Assembly: GCF_000717745.1 (NCBI RefSeq)
Contig: NZ_JOBH01000002.1
Span: forward strand, 496,001-560,000
DNA length: 64,000 bases
Origin: Streptomyces violens
GTDB taxonomy: Bacteria > Actinomycetota > Actinomycetes > Streptomycetales > Streptomycetaceae
Reading direction: 5' to 3'
Made by a program: the position numbers and the translations under genes. Below the pieces are notes generated by a model, which was not told the origin of the DNA, did no database searches, and saw nothing but the letters and a program-made list of their open reading frames with translations. Of this stretch, positions 9,675-19,700 are shown one piece after another (the stretch's first letter is position 1; each line of letters begins with the position of its first letter).

Positions 9675-11588
9675 TCACCGGGGTAGGCCCGGCTCGTACA
9701 CGAAGCCCTCACCCACCCCGGTGGCCGGGTTCTGGACGAGGCCCTGGAAGTATCCGGGCACGCTGCCCGTGGAGGTGCCGATCAGCAGAGCCCGGTCGAG
9801 GAAGCTGTTGTTGGTCTCACAGCTGGTCTCGGGCAGCAGGACACACGCATGGCAGGCGGCGAGATTGACGTTGTCGACGCCGGCGGCCTGGGACTCCATG
9901 CACAGCGGGTCGTTCGAGCACCAGGCCGCGCGGGTCAGGGCGGCTTTGAGCGTATGGGCCAGGCGGTCGGGTTCACCCTGGGCGACAATACCGCCGAGGC
10001 TGCCGGCGGAGTCACTGGTGGCGGTGTAGAGCAGGATGCCTGCCATGTCGTCACCGCAGTACAGGCGCTCTCGCAGGGCGGAGGTGGGATAGCCACCGTC
10101 CAGGCTCCACTCGTTGATCAGGATGTGGGCGAGGGTGTGGAGCAGGAGATAGCGGGGCGAGACCGGCGAATCCGATTCCTCGGGCCCCCTCGCCCCCGAG
10201 CCGTTCGGGGCGCCCGCACGGCGCCGGAGCTGGGTGAGATGACTGTCGCGGATGCGCTGTGCGCGGGCGACGACCGTCGAATCGGTCTCCCAGTCGCGCA
10301 ACCGGTCCCCGTCCAATCGCAGGAACACGCCCTCGCCGATGACCTCGATCGCCGGCAGCCAGTCGATGTCGTCCGAAAGGGTCAGGGGTGCCCTACGCCG
10401 CTCGGAGTCTGCCTCGGAAGGCAGGTCCCCCCGCATGAACGATGCCAGCGCCCGCACCTCGCGCAACCGCTTGACCAGCTTGGTGTCGTGCAGCCCCAGG
10501 GGGCTCAGCACATCCGGGGGTCCCTGAGGCTTCTCGCACACGAAGGGCTGCCACTCTGCCGCATATCGCTCGGGGTTGCCACGCACCAGCCGGACGTACT
10601 CCTCCTGCCTGAGTGCGCTGTGGGCCAGCGGTGCGGGAATGTCGTCCCCGACAGCCTCCGCGTCTTCCTCCTCGACAGCCCGCACCAGGTCGATGACATC
10701 GTCGACCGTCGCATCCACGCTCTTGAGCACGGCCGGGTGATGCTTGGCGAACCAACGGACGGTTTCCTCGGAAGCACCGATCAGCTTGTGCTTCTCCACC
10801 AGTTTGTGCAGGCCTTCGCCCCACGGCGGGATCGACAGGGCACTGGCGACCAGCGGATGCCACACCGCGGAGGAGCCTCGCTGCATCGCTCGCGGTACCT
10901 GGTCGCACGCCTCGACCGGCGCATCCTTCAGCCACGGGCGGCGGCCCTCGCAGCGGATGCCCAGATCCTGCAGAACGCGGCTACGGAAGGCGCCTTCCAT
11001 GGAGACCTCGGGCACGCCGCAGCTGCACGCCACAACCACAGAACGCAGTGAGGCCGTACTGCCGTTGGTACGCAATGACAGCGTGCCGCCGCACAGGCCG
11101 CCGGTATGGCCGCTGCCGCGGTGGACCCACCGCCAGTAGGGGAAGTCCGTGATGTGCCCGTTGTTGCAGGCCAACACGAAACGCGAAGGGACGAGCTCCT
11201 CCTCGCACTCCCCGCACCGCGCCACCCTGGGCGGAGAGTTGAACTTGAAGAAGGGCTGCAGCGCAGTGCACTTGGGGCAGGAGTACATCTCCGGGAAGCG
11301 GCGCACGCGGACACCGTCCTTGCCACGGTCGGGGTCGGGGGCGGGAGGTTGACGGAAGGCACGCACGTGCAGGATCCGGGCCAGACGGCGCTCCAGAACC
11401 TCGGGGGCTTCCGAAACGTCCCACGTGTCGAGGCCCGCGACGACGAAGGACTCGTTGTCCACGGCGATCATGGCGCCGACGCCGTATGTCGTCACCATCT
11501 GGGACCGTCGTACGCCACCGACCTTGCGGGGGCGGGCGGCGACGGCACCGGTGCCGCGTCGGCGGCGCTGCGGAGGGGGCGGGGTCAT
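9675..11588 (-). CDS. drmB: DrmB-like DUF1998 protein of a DISARM-type system
   Basis: 637 aa. DrmB partners the DrmA helicase in DISARM antiphage systems. Near the N-terminus the family opening VGGVRRSQMVTTYGVGAMI is present. A zinc-ribbon-like region follows at about residues 102-190 (CPKC, CGEC, CNNGH, then CSCG). The DUF1998 domain fills the C-terminus, with LLLHTLAHILINEWSLDGGY at about 475-500, WCSNDPLC at about 555, and CHACVLLPETSCE near 585. The start lies 5 nt after the drmA stop, so it is the last gene of a coupled four-gene operon. Length is in the usual DrmB range. Confidence 0.9.
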   Translation of the reverse strand: MTPPPPQRRRRGTGAVAARPRKVGGVRRSQMVTTYGVGAMIAVDNESFVVAGLDTWDVSEAPEVLERRLARILHVRAFRQPPAPDPDRGKDGVRVRRFPEMYSCPKCTALQPFFKFNSPPRVARCGECEEELVPSRFVLACNNGHITDFPYWRWVHRGSGHTGGLCGGTLSLRTNGSTASLRSVVVACSCGVPEVSMEGAFRSRVLQDLGIRCEGRRPWLKDAPVEACDQVPRAMQRGSSAVWHPLVASALSIPPWGEGLHKLVEKHKLIGASEETVRWFAKHHPAVLKSVDATVDDVIDLVRAVEEEDAEAVGDDIPAPLAHSALRQEEYVRLVRGNPERYAAEWQPFVCEKPQGPPDVLSPLGLHDTKLVKRLREVRALASFMRGDLPSEADSERRRAPLTLSDDIDWLPAIEVIGEGVFLRLDGDRLRDWETDSTVVARAQRIRDSHLTQLRRRAGAPNGSGARGPEESDSPVSPRYLLLHTLAHILINEWSLDGGYPTSALRERLYCGDDMAGILLYTATSDSAGSLGGIVAQGEPDRLAHTLKAALTRAAWCSNDPLCMESQAAGVDNVNLAACHACVLLPETSCETNNSFLDRALLIGTSTGSVPGYFQGLVQNPATGVGEGFVYEPGLPR

Positions 11589-11593
11589 GGTGG

Positions 11594-14500
11594 TCAGCGC
11601 TCCAGAAAAAGGGTGGATTCGGCGTCGACGTCACGCAGGCTCCACAGAGTGGACCAGCCGGTCGCATTGGGGTCCTCGTCGTCGAAACCGGTGAGCAGAG
11701 CGGGCTGATGAGAGCCACGCCGAGCCGTGTACCTCAGCGTCGGATGGTCGGCTGCCTGGTCGAGCCACCACTGTACGAACTCGTCGAAGCTCCGAGCGGT
11801 AGCCTTGCGCTCCAGGTCGTCCACCGATCCGACGCGGTCGAGGATGCGCGGCCGAACGACGGCGTTCAGCTCGTCGACAAAGCCCGCGATGTCCGCGGCC
11901 GCCTCGTCGGCACGCGCGGCAGGAAGCATCAGCCGGGCGAGCGCCACCACAACTGCATGCAGGCCACGGTCGCGCGCCCGGGACGAGAACGGAGTGACGC
12001 TCGTCGACTCCACCTCTCGATAGAGGGCGGAGTGGAAGGCGGGAAACCCTTCATAGTGCGAACGATCCCTCGAGCGGGCCGAGTTGTACATGACGGCGAC
12101 CAGGCCGGGGTGCCGGCGCCCGACACGGCTGGTTGCCTGGATGTACTCGGCGGTCGTCTGAGGCTGGCCCATCACCGCCATCAGACCGAGCCGGTCGATG
12201 TCCACACCGACGGAGATCATGTTCGTGGCGAGGAGCACGTCAAGGGTGTCCGGGTCGGGCAACCTGCGCTCCAGCTGGCGCAGGTGGCGCGGGACAGCGC
12301 TGGAGTCGGCACGGCTGCTGAGCTCGATCAGCTGCGTCGCGGTACGCGGCCCCGCCGGCGTGCGCCCACCGAGCAGTTCCAGACGGTCCTGGACGTCGTC
12401 GAGGACCTGAAGTTCGGCGGCCGAGAGCAGGCGCAGGCTGTTGAAGTAGCCGACGAGCGTCCAATACGCGTCCTTGACCTCAGGGTCGGCCGCGAAGCGG
12501 GCCGCCGCGTCCAACAATGCGGCGTACGTGCGCACCAGGAGGGACGCCTGGCTGGTGCTCGGCGTCAATAGGCCGATATATCGACGTGACGCCTTGTCCT
12601 CACGCGGCGTCTCGACGGCGAACCAGGAGTCGCGCGAGTCCAGGCCTGCCGGTGGGAACTGAGCGACACGACGGTCGAACAGCGCGCCGACCTGCTCCGA
12701 TGCCCGCCGGATGGTTGCCGTGGACGCCACCACCTTCGGGCGCTCCGCGAGTACGTCCACGGCCGTCTCGTACAGGCCGGTGAGCGTCCCCAACGGTCCT
12801 GAAATGAGGTGAAGTTCGTCCTGAACGATGAGTTCCGGTGGGCGCCGACCGTCCGAGTCGTCACGGTTGAACAAGGCGGCTGTGGCGGTGACCCAAGGCA
12901 TTGAGGCGAACTTGTCGACGGTGGCGACGACGAGGGTCGGATGCGCGTCGTACACCGCCTCGTCGACCAGGTGCACCGGGAGGCCGTCGCCGGAGTGGAA
13001 GGCGCAAGCGGTGTTCGGGCAGCACACGATCATGCGGCGTGCGCTCTCGCGTACCTGGTAGTCGAAGGCGGTCAGCGGTTCACCGCACCACGGACATGCC
13101 TGCAGCTGGACCGGGTTCTCCTTCTGCAGAGACTTGCCCGGCTCGCGGCGCAGTGCGTCCAGCCGATCCTGGGCACTCTCCAGGTCGTTCGGGGTAGCCG
13201 ACTTGCCGACCCACATGCCGAGCGACACCGGCTCGGTGCCCAGTTGCACCGCGTGTTCCGCACGTACTCGCTCCATCGCGCAGATCAGGGCCGCGGCACG
13301 CTCGAACTGCTGGAGCGTCAGCAGACGCAGCGTGTAGCGCATGATGACCGTGACCCCGCCGCCGCATGCACCGTCGCGCAGTCGGCGCAGGAAGGTGGTG
13401 AACGCGATCAGACCGAGGTATGCCTCGGTCTTTCCGCCACCGGTCGGGAACCACAGCAGGTCGGCGACGTCGCGATCCTCGTGCTTCGGATCGACGATCC
13501 CCTGCAGGCACAGCAACATGAAGGCGACCTGAAAGGGCCGCCATTTGCCCGCTGCGACCTGCGGTTCTCCCGTCCTGCCCTGCTTGATCCATGCCGTGCG
13601 TGCCCGCTGCTGCGCCATTGCCTGGTTCGCCCACCGGAAGGCGCGGAAGACGTCCGGCTGCCGGTCGTCCTCCAGGAGCGCCACCCCTCGCCGCATACGC
13701 TGCAAGGCGACACGGCACAAGTCCACCTGACGCCGGGCCGCCTGCGCGTGCGAGGTGCCGGCGAGAGTACAGGCATCGGCCTCGCGCGCGTCGATCCACT
13801 CCTCGTACCCCTGGAGCAGGCGTGTGAGGGCGGCCACGGCTTCCTCGCGCGTCCCGTGCCCGAGCCCGTACATGGTCAATGCCCGGTCGTCGATCTCCGG
13901 GTTCGAGTCGGTCAACAGCACCTCGTGCGTGGGCACGAACTCGGTTCGCACCGATGCGACCGCCGCCCGTTCGGGCATCGAGGTACGCAGAGACGGAGCC
14001 TGCCAGTCCCACACGACGGACGTGCCATGGCCCGTCGCAAACACCGGGGCGTGTCGGTGCAACAGGCGGCTGAGGGCCTGCTCCTCGTCGACCGCATCGA
14101 TCTCAGTGGGCCGCTCCACGAAGGGAAGGGAGCCCTCCGTGCCGTGCACCGTCACCTCGGGCTGGAAGAAGCAGTACGCATCCTGCAGGTCGAACTCTCC
14201 GGCCGTCAGTGTGTTCACGACGGTCACGGTGACCGTCACCGTGCCGTTCGACGCGATGGGACGCACCAAGGCCCGCCATTCCAGGCCGTTGTACAAAGTG
14301 CCGCGTACGGAGCCCGGACGCCGCACATCGAACTCACCCGGTTCGCACACGAGGGGTTCGCGGCGCCAGCGTTCTTTCTGCCGCTCGGTGCTACGGGCCT
14401 CGCCGCGACGCGGCTCGACGGGGTGTCCCGCCTCGTCCTCCGGGATGTACCGGGCAGCTTCGACCTTGACGGTCAGGCGCGGGGACTCGGCAGGATCGAC

Positions 14501-14830
14501 CGCGAAGGTCAATCCCATGGACGACGGCTTGCGCAGGTTGGCCAGCGCGATACCCAGGTCCGCGGCGCCCTGCTCCCCGTCGTCCCCGGAAACGACATCG
14601 GGCGGGGTGTCCACGCCGTCCTCGTCACCCAGGGTCGATGTCGGCCGGGTACCGTTCTCGATGGCCGAAGGCCGAGGGAAGAGGACGCCGATCGGGTACG
14701 CGCTGATCGGCGCATCATCGGTCAGGACCTCCTCGACGTCCCCGTGAGGACCCAGGAGGTCACTCCGCAGTGCGTCGCGCAGTTCGGTGCGCAGCGCGTA
14801 GTGCGCCGCGTGTGGAGAAGGTGCGGTCAC
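11594..14830 (-). CDS. drmA: DrmA-like SF2 helicase of a DISARM-type system
   Basis: 1078 aa. Predicted DNA-translocating helicase; in DISARM, DrmA works with DrmB. Walker A (FPTGGGKTEA) is at about residue 460, and the DEAH-type box has the DrmA form VQDELHLISGPLGT at about 670, followed by STATIRR. The second RecA lobe has LLATNMISVGVDIDRLG near 870 and YIQATSRVGR near 900. A four-cysteine zinc site (CPWC, CCPNTAC) is inserted at 580-605. The GTG start overlaps the upstream stop as GTGA. A much longer frame reaches 15181, but that part is out-of-frame shadow of the UvrD gene. Confidence 0.9.
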   Translation of the reverse strand: MTAPSPHAAHYALRTELRDALRSDLLGPHGDVEEVLTDDAPISAYPIGVLFPRPSAIENGTRPTSTLGDEDGVDTPPDVVSGDDGEQGAADLGIALANLRKPSSMGLTFAVDPAESPRLTVKVEAARYIPEDEAGHPVEPRRGEARSTERQKERWRREPLVCEPGEFDVRRPGSVRGTLYNGLEWRALVRPIASNGTVTVTVTVVNTLTAGEFDLQDAYCFFQPEVTVHGTEGSLPFVERPTEIDAVDEEQALSRLLHRHAPVFATGHGTSVVWDWQAPSLRTSMPERAAVASVRTEFVPTHEVLLTDSNPEIDDRALTMYGLGHGTREEAVAALTRLLQGYEEWIDAREADACTLAGTSHAQAARRQVDLCRVALQRMRRGVALLEDDRQPDVFRAFRWANQAMAQQRARTAWIKQGRTGEPQVAAGKWRPFQVAFMLLCLQGIVDPKHEDRDVADLLWFPTGGGKTEAYLGLIAFTTFLRRLRDGACGGGVTVIMRYTLRLLTLQQFERAAALICAMERVRAEHAVQLGTEPVSLGMWVGKSATPNDLESAQDRLDALRREPGKSLQKENPVQLQACPWCGEPLTAFDYQVRESARRMIVCCPNTACAFHSGDGLPVHLVDEAVYDAHPTLVVATVDKFASMPWVTATAALFNRDDSDGRRPPELIVQDELHLISGPLGTLTGLYETAVDVLAERPKVVASTATIRRASEQVGALFDRRVAQFPPAGLDSRDSWFAVETPREDKASRRYIGLLTPSTSQASLLVRTYAALLDAAARFAADPEVKDAYWTLVGYFNSLRLLSAAELQVLDDVQDRLELLGGRTPAGPRTATQLIELSSRADSSAVPRHLRQLERRLPDPDTLDVLLATNMISVGVDIDRLGLMAVMGQPQTTAEYIQATSRVGRRHPGLVAVMYNSARSRDRSHYEGFPAFHSALYREVESTSVTPFSSRARDRGLHAVVVALARLMLPAARADEAAADIAGFVDELNAVVRPRILDRVGSVDDLERKATARSFDEFVQWWLDQAADHPTLRYTARRGSHQPALLTGFDDEDPNATGWSTLWSLRDVDAESTLFLER

Positions 14831-16731
14831 GGGTGGCAGTGTCCTTCCGGAAGGGTCTCGGCGTGGGTCCAGTCGAAGCGGCCCAGGCCGCACAGGCGCG
14901 GGGCGATCCAGACGCCCCTGTCCCCCAGGCCCAGGCGCTCGGTGAGAGCGGGGAAGCCGGCAACGGTCTCGACGGTGTCGACGCGCAGCCCCGTGACGCG
15001 GCAAGGCCACCGCTCGACCTTCCGGCCGACGTTGGTCTTCAACAGGCGCCACATGTCGCGTCGGAATCGATCGGACACGGCACCGATCGGCCGCCCCTCG
15101 TGGAAGATCCCGTACGGAGGGGTCTCCTCGGCCGAAGCAGGTAGATCGTGCAGCCGGTACAGCTCCACCGGGTCGCCGCAACGAACGCCTTCACGGAGGT
15201 ATTGCTGGGACAGTACCGGATCACTCGTTGGTTCCGTGGCACCGGCGGGTGCCTCGCGACACACGTCGAGATCGCCGGCTTCGACACCGGCACGGACGTA
15301 CGACTGACGGCCGCCCACGTACCAACGGTCGATCTGCTGATGCTTGCGTATCATCCACGTGTTCGGACGCGAGAGTCGGTAGATGTCGTCGCGCGGCCGG
15401 GTCATCGCCACGTACAGCAGGCGCGCCTCGGCCGGTGCGTCCCTGTGCTTGCCCCGCCAGTCGGAAGGTGCCTGCGGCTCGACGACGATCACGCGGTCGA
15501 ACTCCAGCCCCTTCGCCCGGTGGACTGTGGAGACGACCAGCGGATGGACGGGCGGCGCCGTCAGCTCGTCCGGCAGACGCCCCTCGGCGATCGCCCGGCG
15601 CAACGCCTCCAGGTCGAGCGTCCCGCGTGCGCCGCCGGCACAACGTCGCAGCGAGTGCCACGTGCGCTTCGAGGCCGCTTCCTGGGGAAGTGCGACCAGT
15701 TCGAGGAAACGGTCCTCGGTCAGCCGCCCCGCGCCGGTCGCGAGCAGCAGGTCCGCCATCCACACCGGGGCGGGGCGCGAGCGGGGTGAACGCTGGATAC
15801 GGTGGTCCACGCCCAGCTCGTCGAGTCGCTCCGCCAGGTGGAGCACCTGCCCGTTGTCCCGGCACAGGATCGCGGTCGTACCGTCGAAGTGGCGCAACGA
15901 GTCGAGGGTGAACGGGTCGTCGAAGCTACCGAATGCCGGAGCGAGCGACAGTTCGGAGCGCAGTTCCGCGTACAGTGCCTCACCCTCCTCCGCCGCTTCG
16001 GGCGCGTCGTCGGAGAGGTTCTGCAGAGGAGCACCGAAGGACAGTGCGATGCGGGACTCCGGCGTACGAGCGCGGAAGTTGTCGGCCAGCGTCACCTCCA
16101 CCAGATCGTCACCGAAGGAGCAGCGCACCCAACGGAGGAAGAGGTTCGTCTCGGCCGCGCGCTCGTCGGGATCGGTCACCTGGAAGCCGTAGACCGCCTG
16201 CGCAGCATCCCCGACCACCGTGAACCCGCAGTTGTCGGCATACCGGTCGAGCAATGCCTCCACCATGTCCCGGCGCGCGCCCACCAGGTCCTGTACCTCG
16301 TCGATGACGACATGAGCGGGAACCCCCTGCTCACATTCGTCGAGCACTCCGCGCTCGATGGCTTGCGTCGCCATCCTGATCCGCCGGTCGAAGCCCGTAC
16401 CCGCCAGATCGTTCCGCTGCGGGTCCTCCAGGAGCAACAGTGACAGGGCCCAGCCGTCGAATGTCTGGGCGCGCACCCGGCGGGCGGTGGTGGCGAGCCG
16501 GTCGACTCGCTCTCGCAGCTCACGCACGGCGGCGCGCGAGAAGCTCAGGACGAGGATCTCACCCGCTTCCAGCTCTTCGGTACCCGTCAGGTGCTCCAGC
16601 CGGTACGTCAGAGTGGTCGTCTTGCCGGCGCCGGCACCCGCCGTGACGAGCGTCCTCGCGTCCCAGGGTTGCGTCACTACGGAGGACTGGGCCGGGGTGA
16701 GCGAGAAGCCGTCCCCGTTCCGGGAGGTCAC
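14827..16731 (-). CDS. UvrD/Rep-like SF1 helicase in the defence operon
   Basis: 634 aa. Predicted 3'-5' SF1A DNA helicase. Motif I is TAGAGAGKTTT (Lys37), motif II VIDEVQDL near 143, motif III VVGDAAQAVYGF near 175, motif V VSTVHRAKGLEFDRVIVVEPQ near 405 and motif VI LLYVAMTRPRDDIYR near 440. I do not see a nuclease domain after the helicase core. The start is GTG 16731, overlapping the upstream stop (GTGA) with a GGGGGAG SD; an ATG 18 nt earlier is possible. Coupling on both sides makes a function together with DrmA likely. UvrD-like proteins are not part of classical DISARM. Confidence 0.88.
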   Translation of the reverse strand: MTSRNGDGFSLTPAQSSVVTQPWDARTLVTAGAGAGKTTTLTYRLEHLTGTEELEAGEILVLSFSRAAVRELRERVDRLATTARRVRAQTFDGWALSLLLLEDPQRNDLAGTGFDRRIRMATQAIERGVLDECEQGVPAHVVIDEVQDLVGARRDMVEALLDRYADNCGFTVVGDAAQAVYGFQVTDPDERAAETNLFLRWVRCSFGDDLVEVTLADNFRARTPESRIALSFGAPLQNLSDDAPEAAEEGEALYAELRSELSLAPAFGSFDDPFTLDSLRHFDGTTAILCRDNGQVLHLAERLDELGVDHRIQRSPRSRPAPVWMADLLLATGAGRLTEDRFLELVALPQEAASKRTWHSLRRCAGGARGTLDLEALRRAIAEGRLPDELTAPPVHPLVVSTVHRAKGLEFDRVIVVEPQAPSDWRGKHRDAPAEARLLYVAMTRPRDDIYRLSRPNTWMIRKHQQIDRWYVGGRQSYVRAGVEAGDLDVCREAPAGATEPTSDPVLSQQYLREGVRCGDPVELYRLHDLPASAEETPPYGIFHEGRPIGAVSDRFRRDMWRLLKTNVGRKVERWPCRVTGLRVDTVETVAGFPALTERLGLGDRGVWIAPRLCGLGRFDWTHAETLPEGHCHP

Positions 16732-19700
16732 TGCTCCCCCTTCTTCCACAGGTACTCGAACTTGGTGAAGGCAAGGCTCTCGTCGTGGTTCACGACGTTG
16801 TCACGCACGTCGAGGATCAGGCAGGTGTCCTTGCCACCGTTGCGGGGACCGCGCAGTCCGCGGCCGATCATCTGTTGGTAGCTGTTGGCGCTGTACACGG
16901 GACGGGCGATGACCACTGCCCGCGTCGCCGGTGCATCGAACCCCTGAGTCAGCACGCCGTAGTTCGTGATGACCCGGATCTCCCCCCGGCGGAACGCGTC
17001 GACCCGCTGGCGACGCTCGGTGGTGGGAGTCGCCGAGTCGATGGCTGCGGCCCTGATGCCGCGGTCGCCGAGCTTCGCCGCGAGGAACTTGGCGTGCGAC
17101 ACGGACGTCGCGAACACCAGGACCGGCCAGTCGTCCGGCATTGCCGTGATCTCGTCGAGGAGCATCTGGTTGCGTGCCTCGTCCTCGGCGAGGCGCTGCT
17201 CGGCGCCCTTCGGCAGAAAGCCGTTGAACTGTTCCACTGTGCGCAGTTCATCGGCGTTGAGCTGTACCCGGGCGCCGGCCAGTTCGCGGTGGACGACCTG
17301 AGCCAGCACGCCCAGATCCTGGAGGCTCGGGATGGGCTCGCCCACGAAGACGTTTTCATCGAGACGATGGTTGCCGAAGCGCTGCGCGAGGCGCCGCGTC
17401 AGGTCGGCGTCGTTGCGGAACGGTGTGGCGGTCAGACCGACGAGATGGCGTGGCGTCTCACGGTGCGTGAGCCCCAGCTGCTCCAGGATCTCGGTGTACC
17501 GGCGACCGATCGCGACGTGCGCCTCGTCTGCGAGCACCAGCGATGCCCCGCGCAACCATGCGTACTCGTCCGTGTGCAGACACACCCGCAACTTCGCATC
17601 GGTGGCCACGACCAGGTGCGGGCGATCGGACACCGGTGTCGCGGAATTGCTGCTCCACAGCCGGTCGATCACCAGGGGCTGGTCCGCGCCGACCTTCTCC
17701 CACACGAACTTCCAGGACTGAACGGCCTGCTCGCACAGTTCCTCGGTCTGGGCCATCCACAGGATCGGCCCCCGCGGCGTGCCGGCCTCGCGGATCCACC
17801 GGATGACACCCTCCGCCGTGACACGGGTCTTGCCCGCGCCCGTCGGCAGACTGAGCATGGCCCGCTGCGGCGTCGACAGCGTCAACAGCTGCGTGAGCTT
17901 CGATGCCAGGCGCTCCTGGTAGGGGTGAAGGGCCGGGAACTCCGTCGGCCCCTGTGCCTCCATCCGTGCCGGGGGCGAGGGCACGCGAGCACCGGCGAAC
18001 GAGTCGGGGAAGCCGAGGTCGGTCACGAACCGCAGGGCGGAGGAGCCACCGTCGAAGTGGCGGGGTGCGTTGGTGTACTGAGTGGCGATGTCCTTGGCGT
18101 GCACCCGCAGCACCGACTCTCCGTGCGCGTTGTAGGCCATCTCCGCGAGGCGCCGGGCATCCGGCTCCTGCCCGGTCTCGGAGACCTCGCTGGCAAGCAG
18201 ACCGGCCGGGAGTTCCGTCTTGAGACTCTCCTCGTCGATCATCATGGCGATCTTGTCGATAACGCTCTGACTCCGGCGGATGGCAGTCAGGCGGGCCTGG
18301 TAGGCACGGTCCGCCTTGTCCGCCTCGTACTTCTGCATCAGGGCCCGGCATCCGGCGACACCCATGTTCCAACCGAACTCGCGATCGGCGATGACGAGCG
18401 CCTCCTCCGCGGACAACTCGTCCGGCACCAGGACCGTGTGCTCCTGGCGGGTGCCGTCGAGCGGAGTGTTCCAGCTGCCCTTGGGAGTACGGACCACCTC
18501 CTCGAGCTCTGAACAGCGCTGAAGGGACAGGCCGTTCGCCCGGTTGCCGAGCCGCTGGCGCAGCGGCGGGTACTCGTCGACCAGCGGTACGGCCGGGCCG
18601 ACCGGCACGGCCCGCACCCGCTTCTCGACGACGTCGGAGACCCTCCGCATCCCCCACTGGGTGATCATGTACTCGGCCTGCTCACGGTCGTGCTCGGCAT
18701 CGACGAGGAGCACCGGGTGCTTCTCCCGGACCAGCTCGTCGTAGCCAGCACGCGTCGTCGCCACGGCGATGTCGCTGTCCGGGCGCATCTCCCACTCGTC
18801 GCCGACCCGGCAGCGAACCGTCTCCTCGGCCTCGACCAGCTCCAGGGCGACGCGGATGAGGGTGGCGTACGTGGAGCCGACGAGGGCGTCGTCCTCGCTG
18901 GTTTTCACCAGATCCAGAAGCGCGGACCAGCGTTCCGGTGCGACATCGTGCACCGAAGTCGGCAGTCCGAGACGCCGGGCCTTGTCCTCGTCGAGCTTCG
19001 TGGCCACAGGTAGGACGTGCGCGTACGCCGAGAGCTGGGGGCCCACGGCTGCATGCAGCGGCACCAGCCCCTTCGAGGTGTGCACCATGCCGGTGCGGCG
19101 CAGCAACCATCGGATCGGGGACTCCACCCGCGTACGGGTACTCACGTTGCGGCCGATCTGCCGGGTCCAGGACTCGACGATTCCGTCGGCCGGCACCGCG
19201 TCGACGAAAGCGGCCTTGCCCTCCGGAGAGAGGTGCTCGAAGAGGTGGAGCGGGCCGGCCGTGGGCGAGCCCTCCAACTGCACGGTCTGCATCTGGACGC
19301 GGCCGGCCTTCTTGTCGAGGCTCTCCAGGTACGCGTCATGCTGCGCGCGGTGGTACCCCTCGAACCAGGCTTCCTGCTCGGGGTGGTGGCCGCGCGTGGG
19401 TCGGTCCTTCATGCCGAGCTCCCGCAGCACCGAGGCGTCGTGGAAGGACATGTCGACGGCCATCTCCGCGTCCCGCGAGCCGTTCGCCGGGACGACCATG
19501 CCGGGCAGCAGGCATTCCTTGAGCGGGCGGAAGGCGCCGGCGATCGTCCTCACGCGCAGCGTCTCCTCCATGTGCGGCACCTTCGCGCGGATGGTCAGCA
19601 CCTGCGCGGTGCCGCCCGCGCTGCGCAACAACTCCCAGAAGCGGGTCCACGACTCGTCGGTGTAACCGTCGAAGCCCTGGTCGAGCACGCTCTGGAATCG

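Noticed and set aside
12941..15307. 788-codon plus-strand frame opposite drmA
   Set aside because: Antisense shadow of a clear helicase; no start signal or domain.
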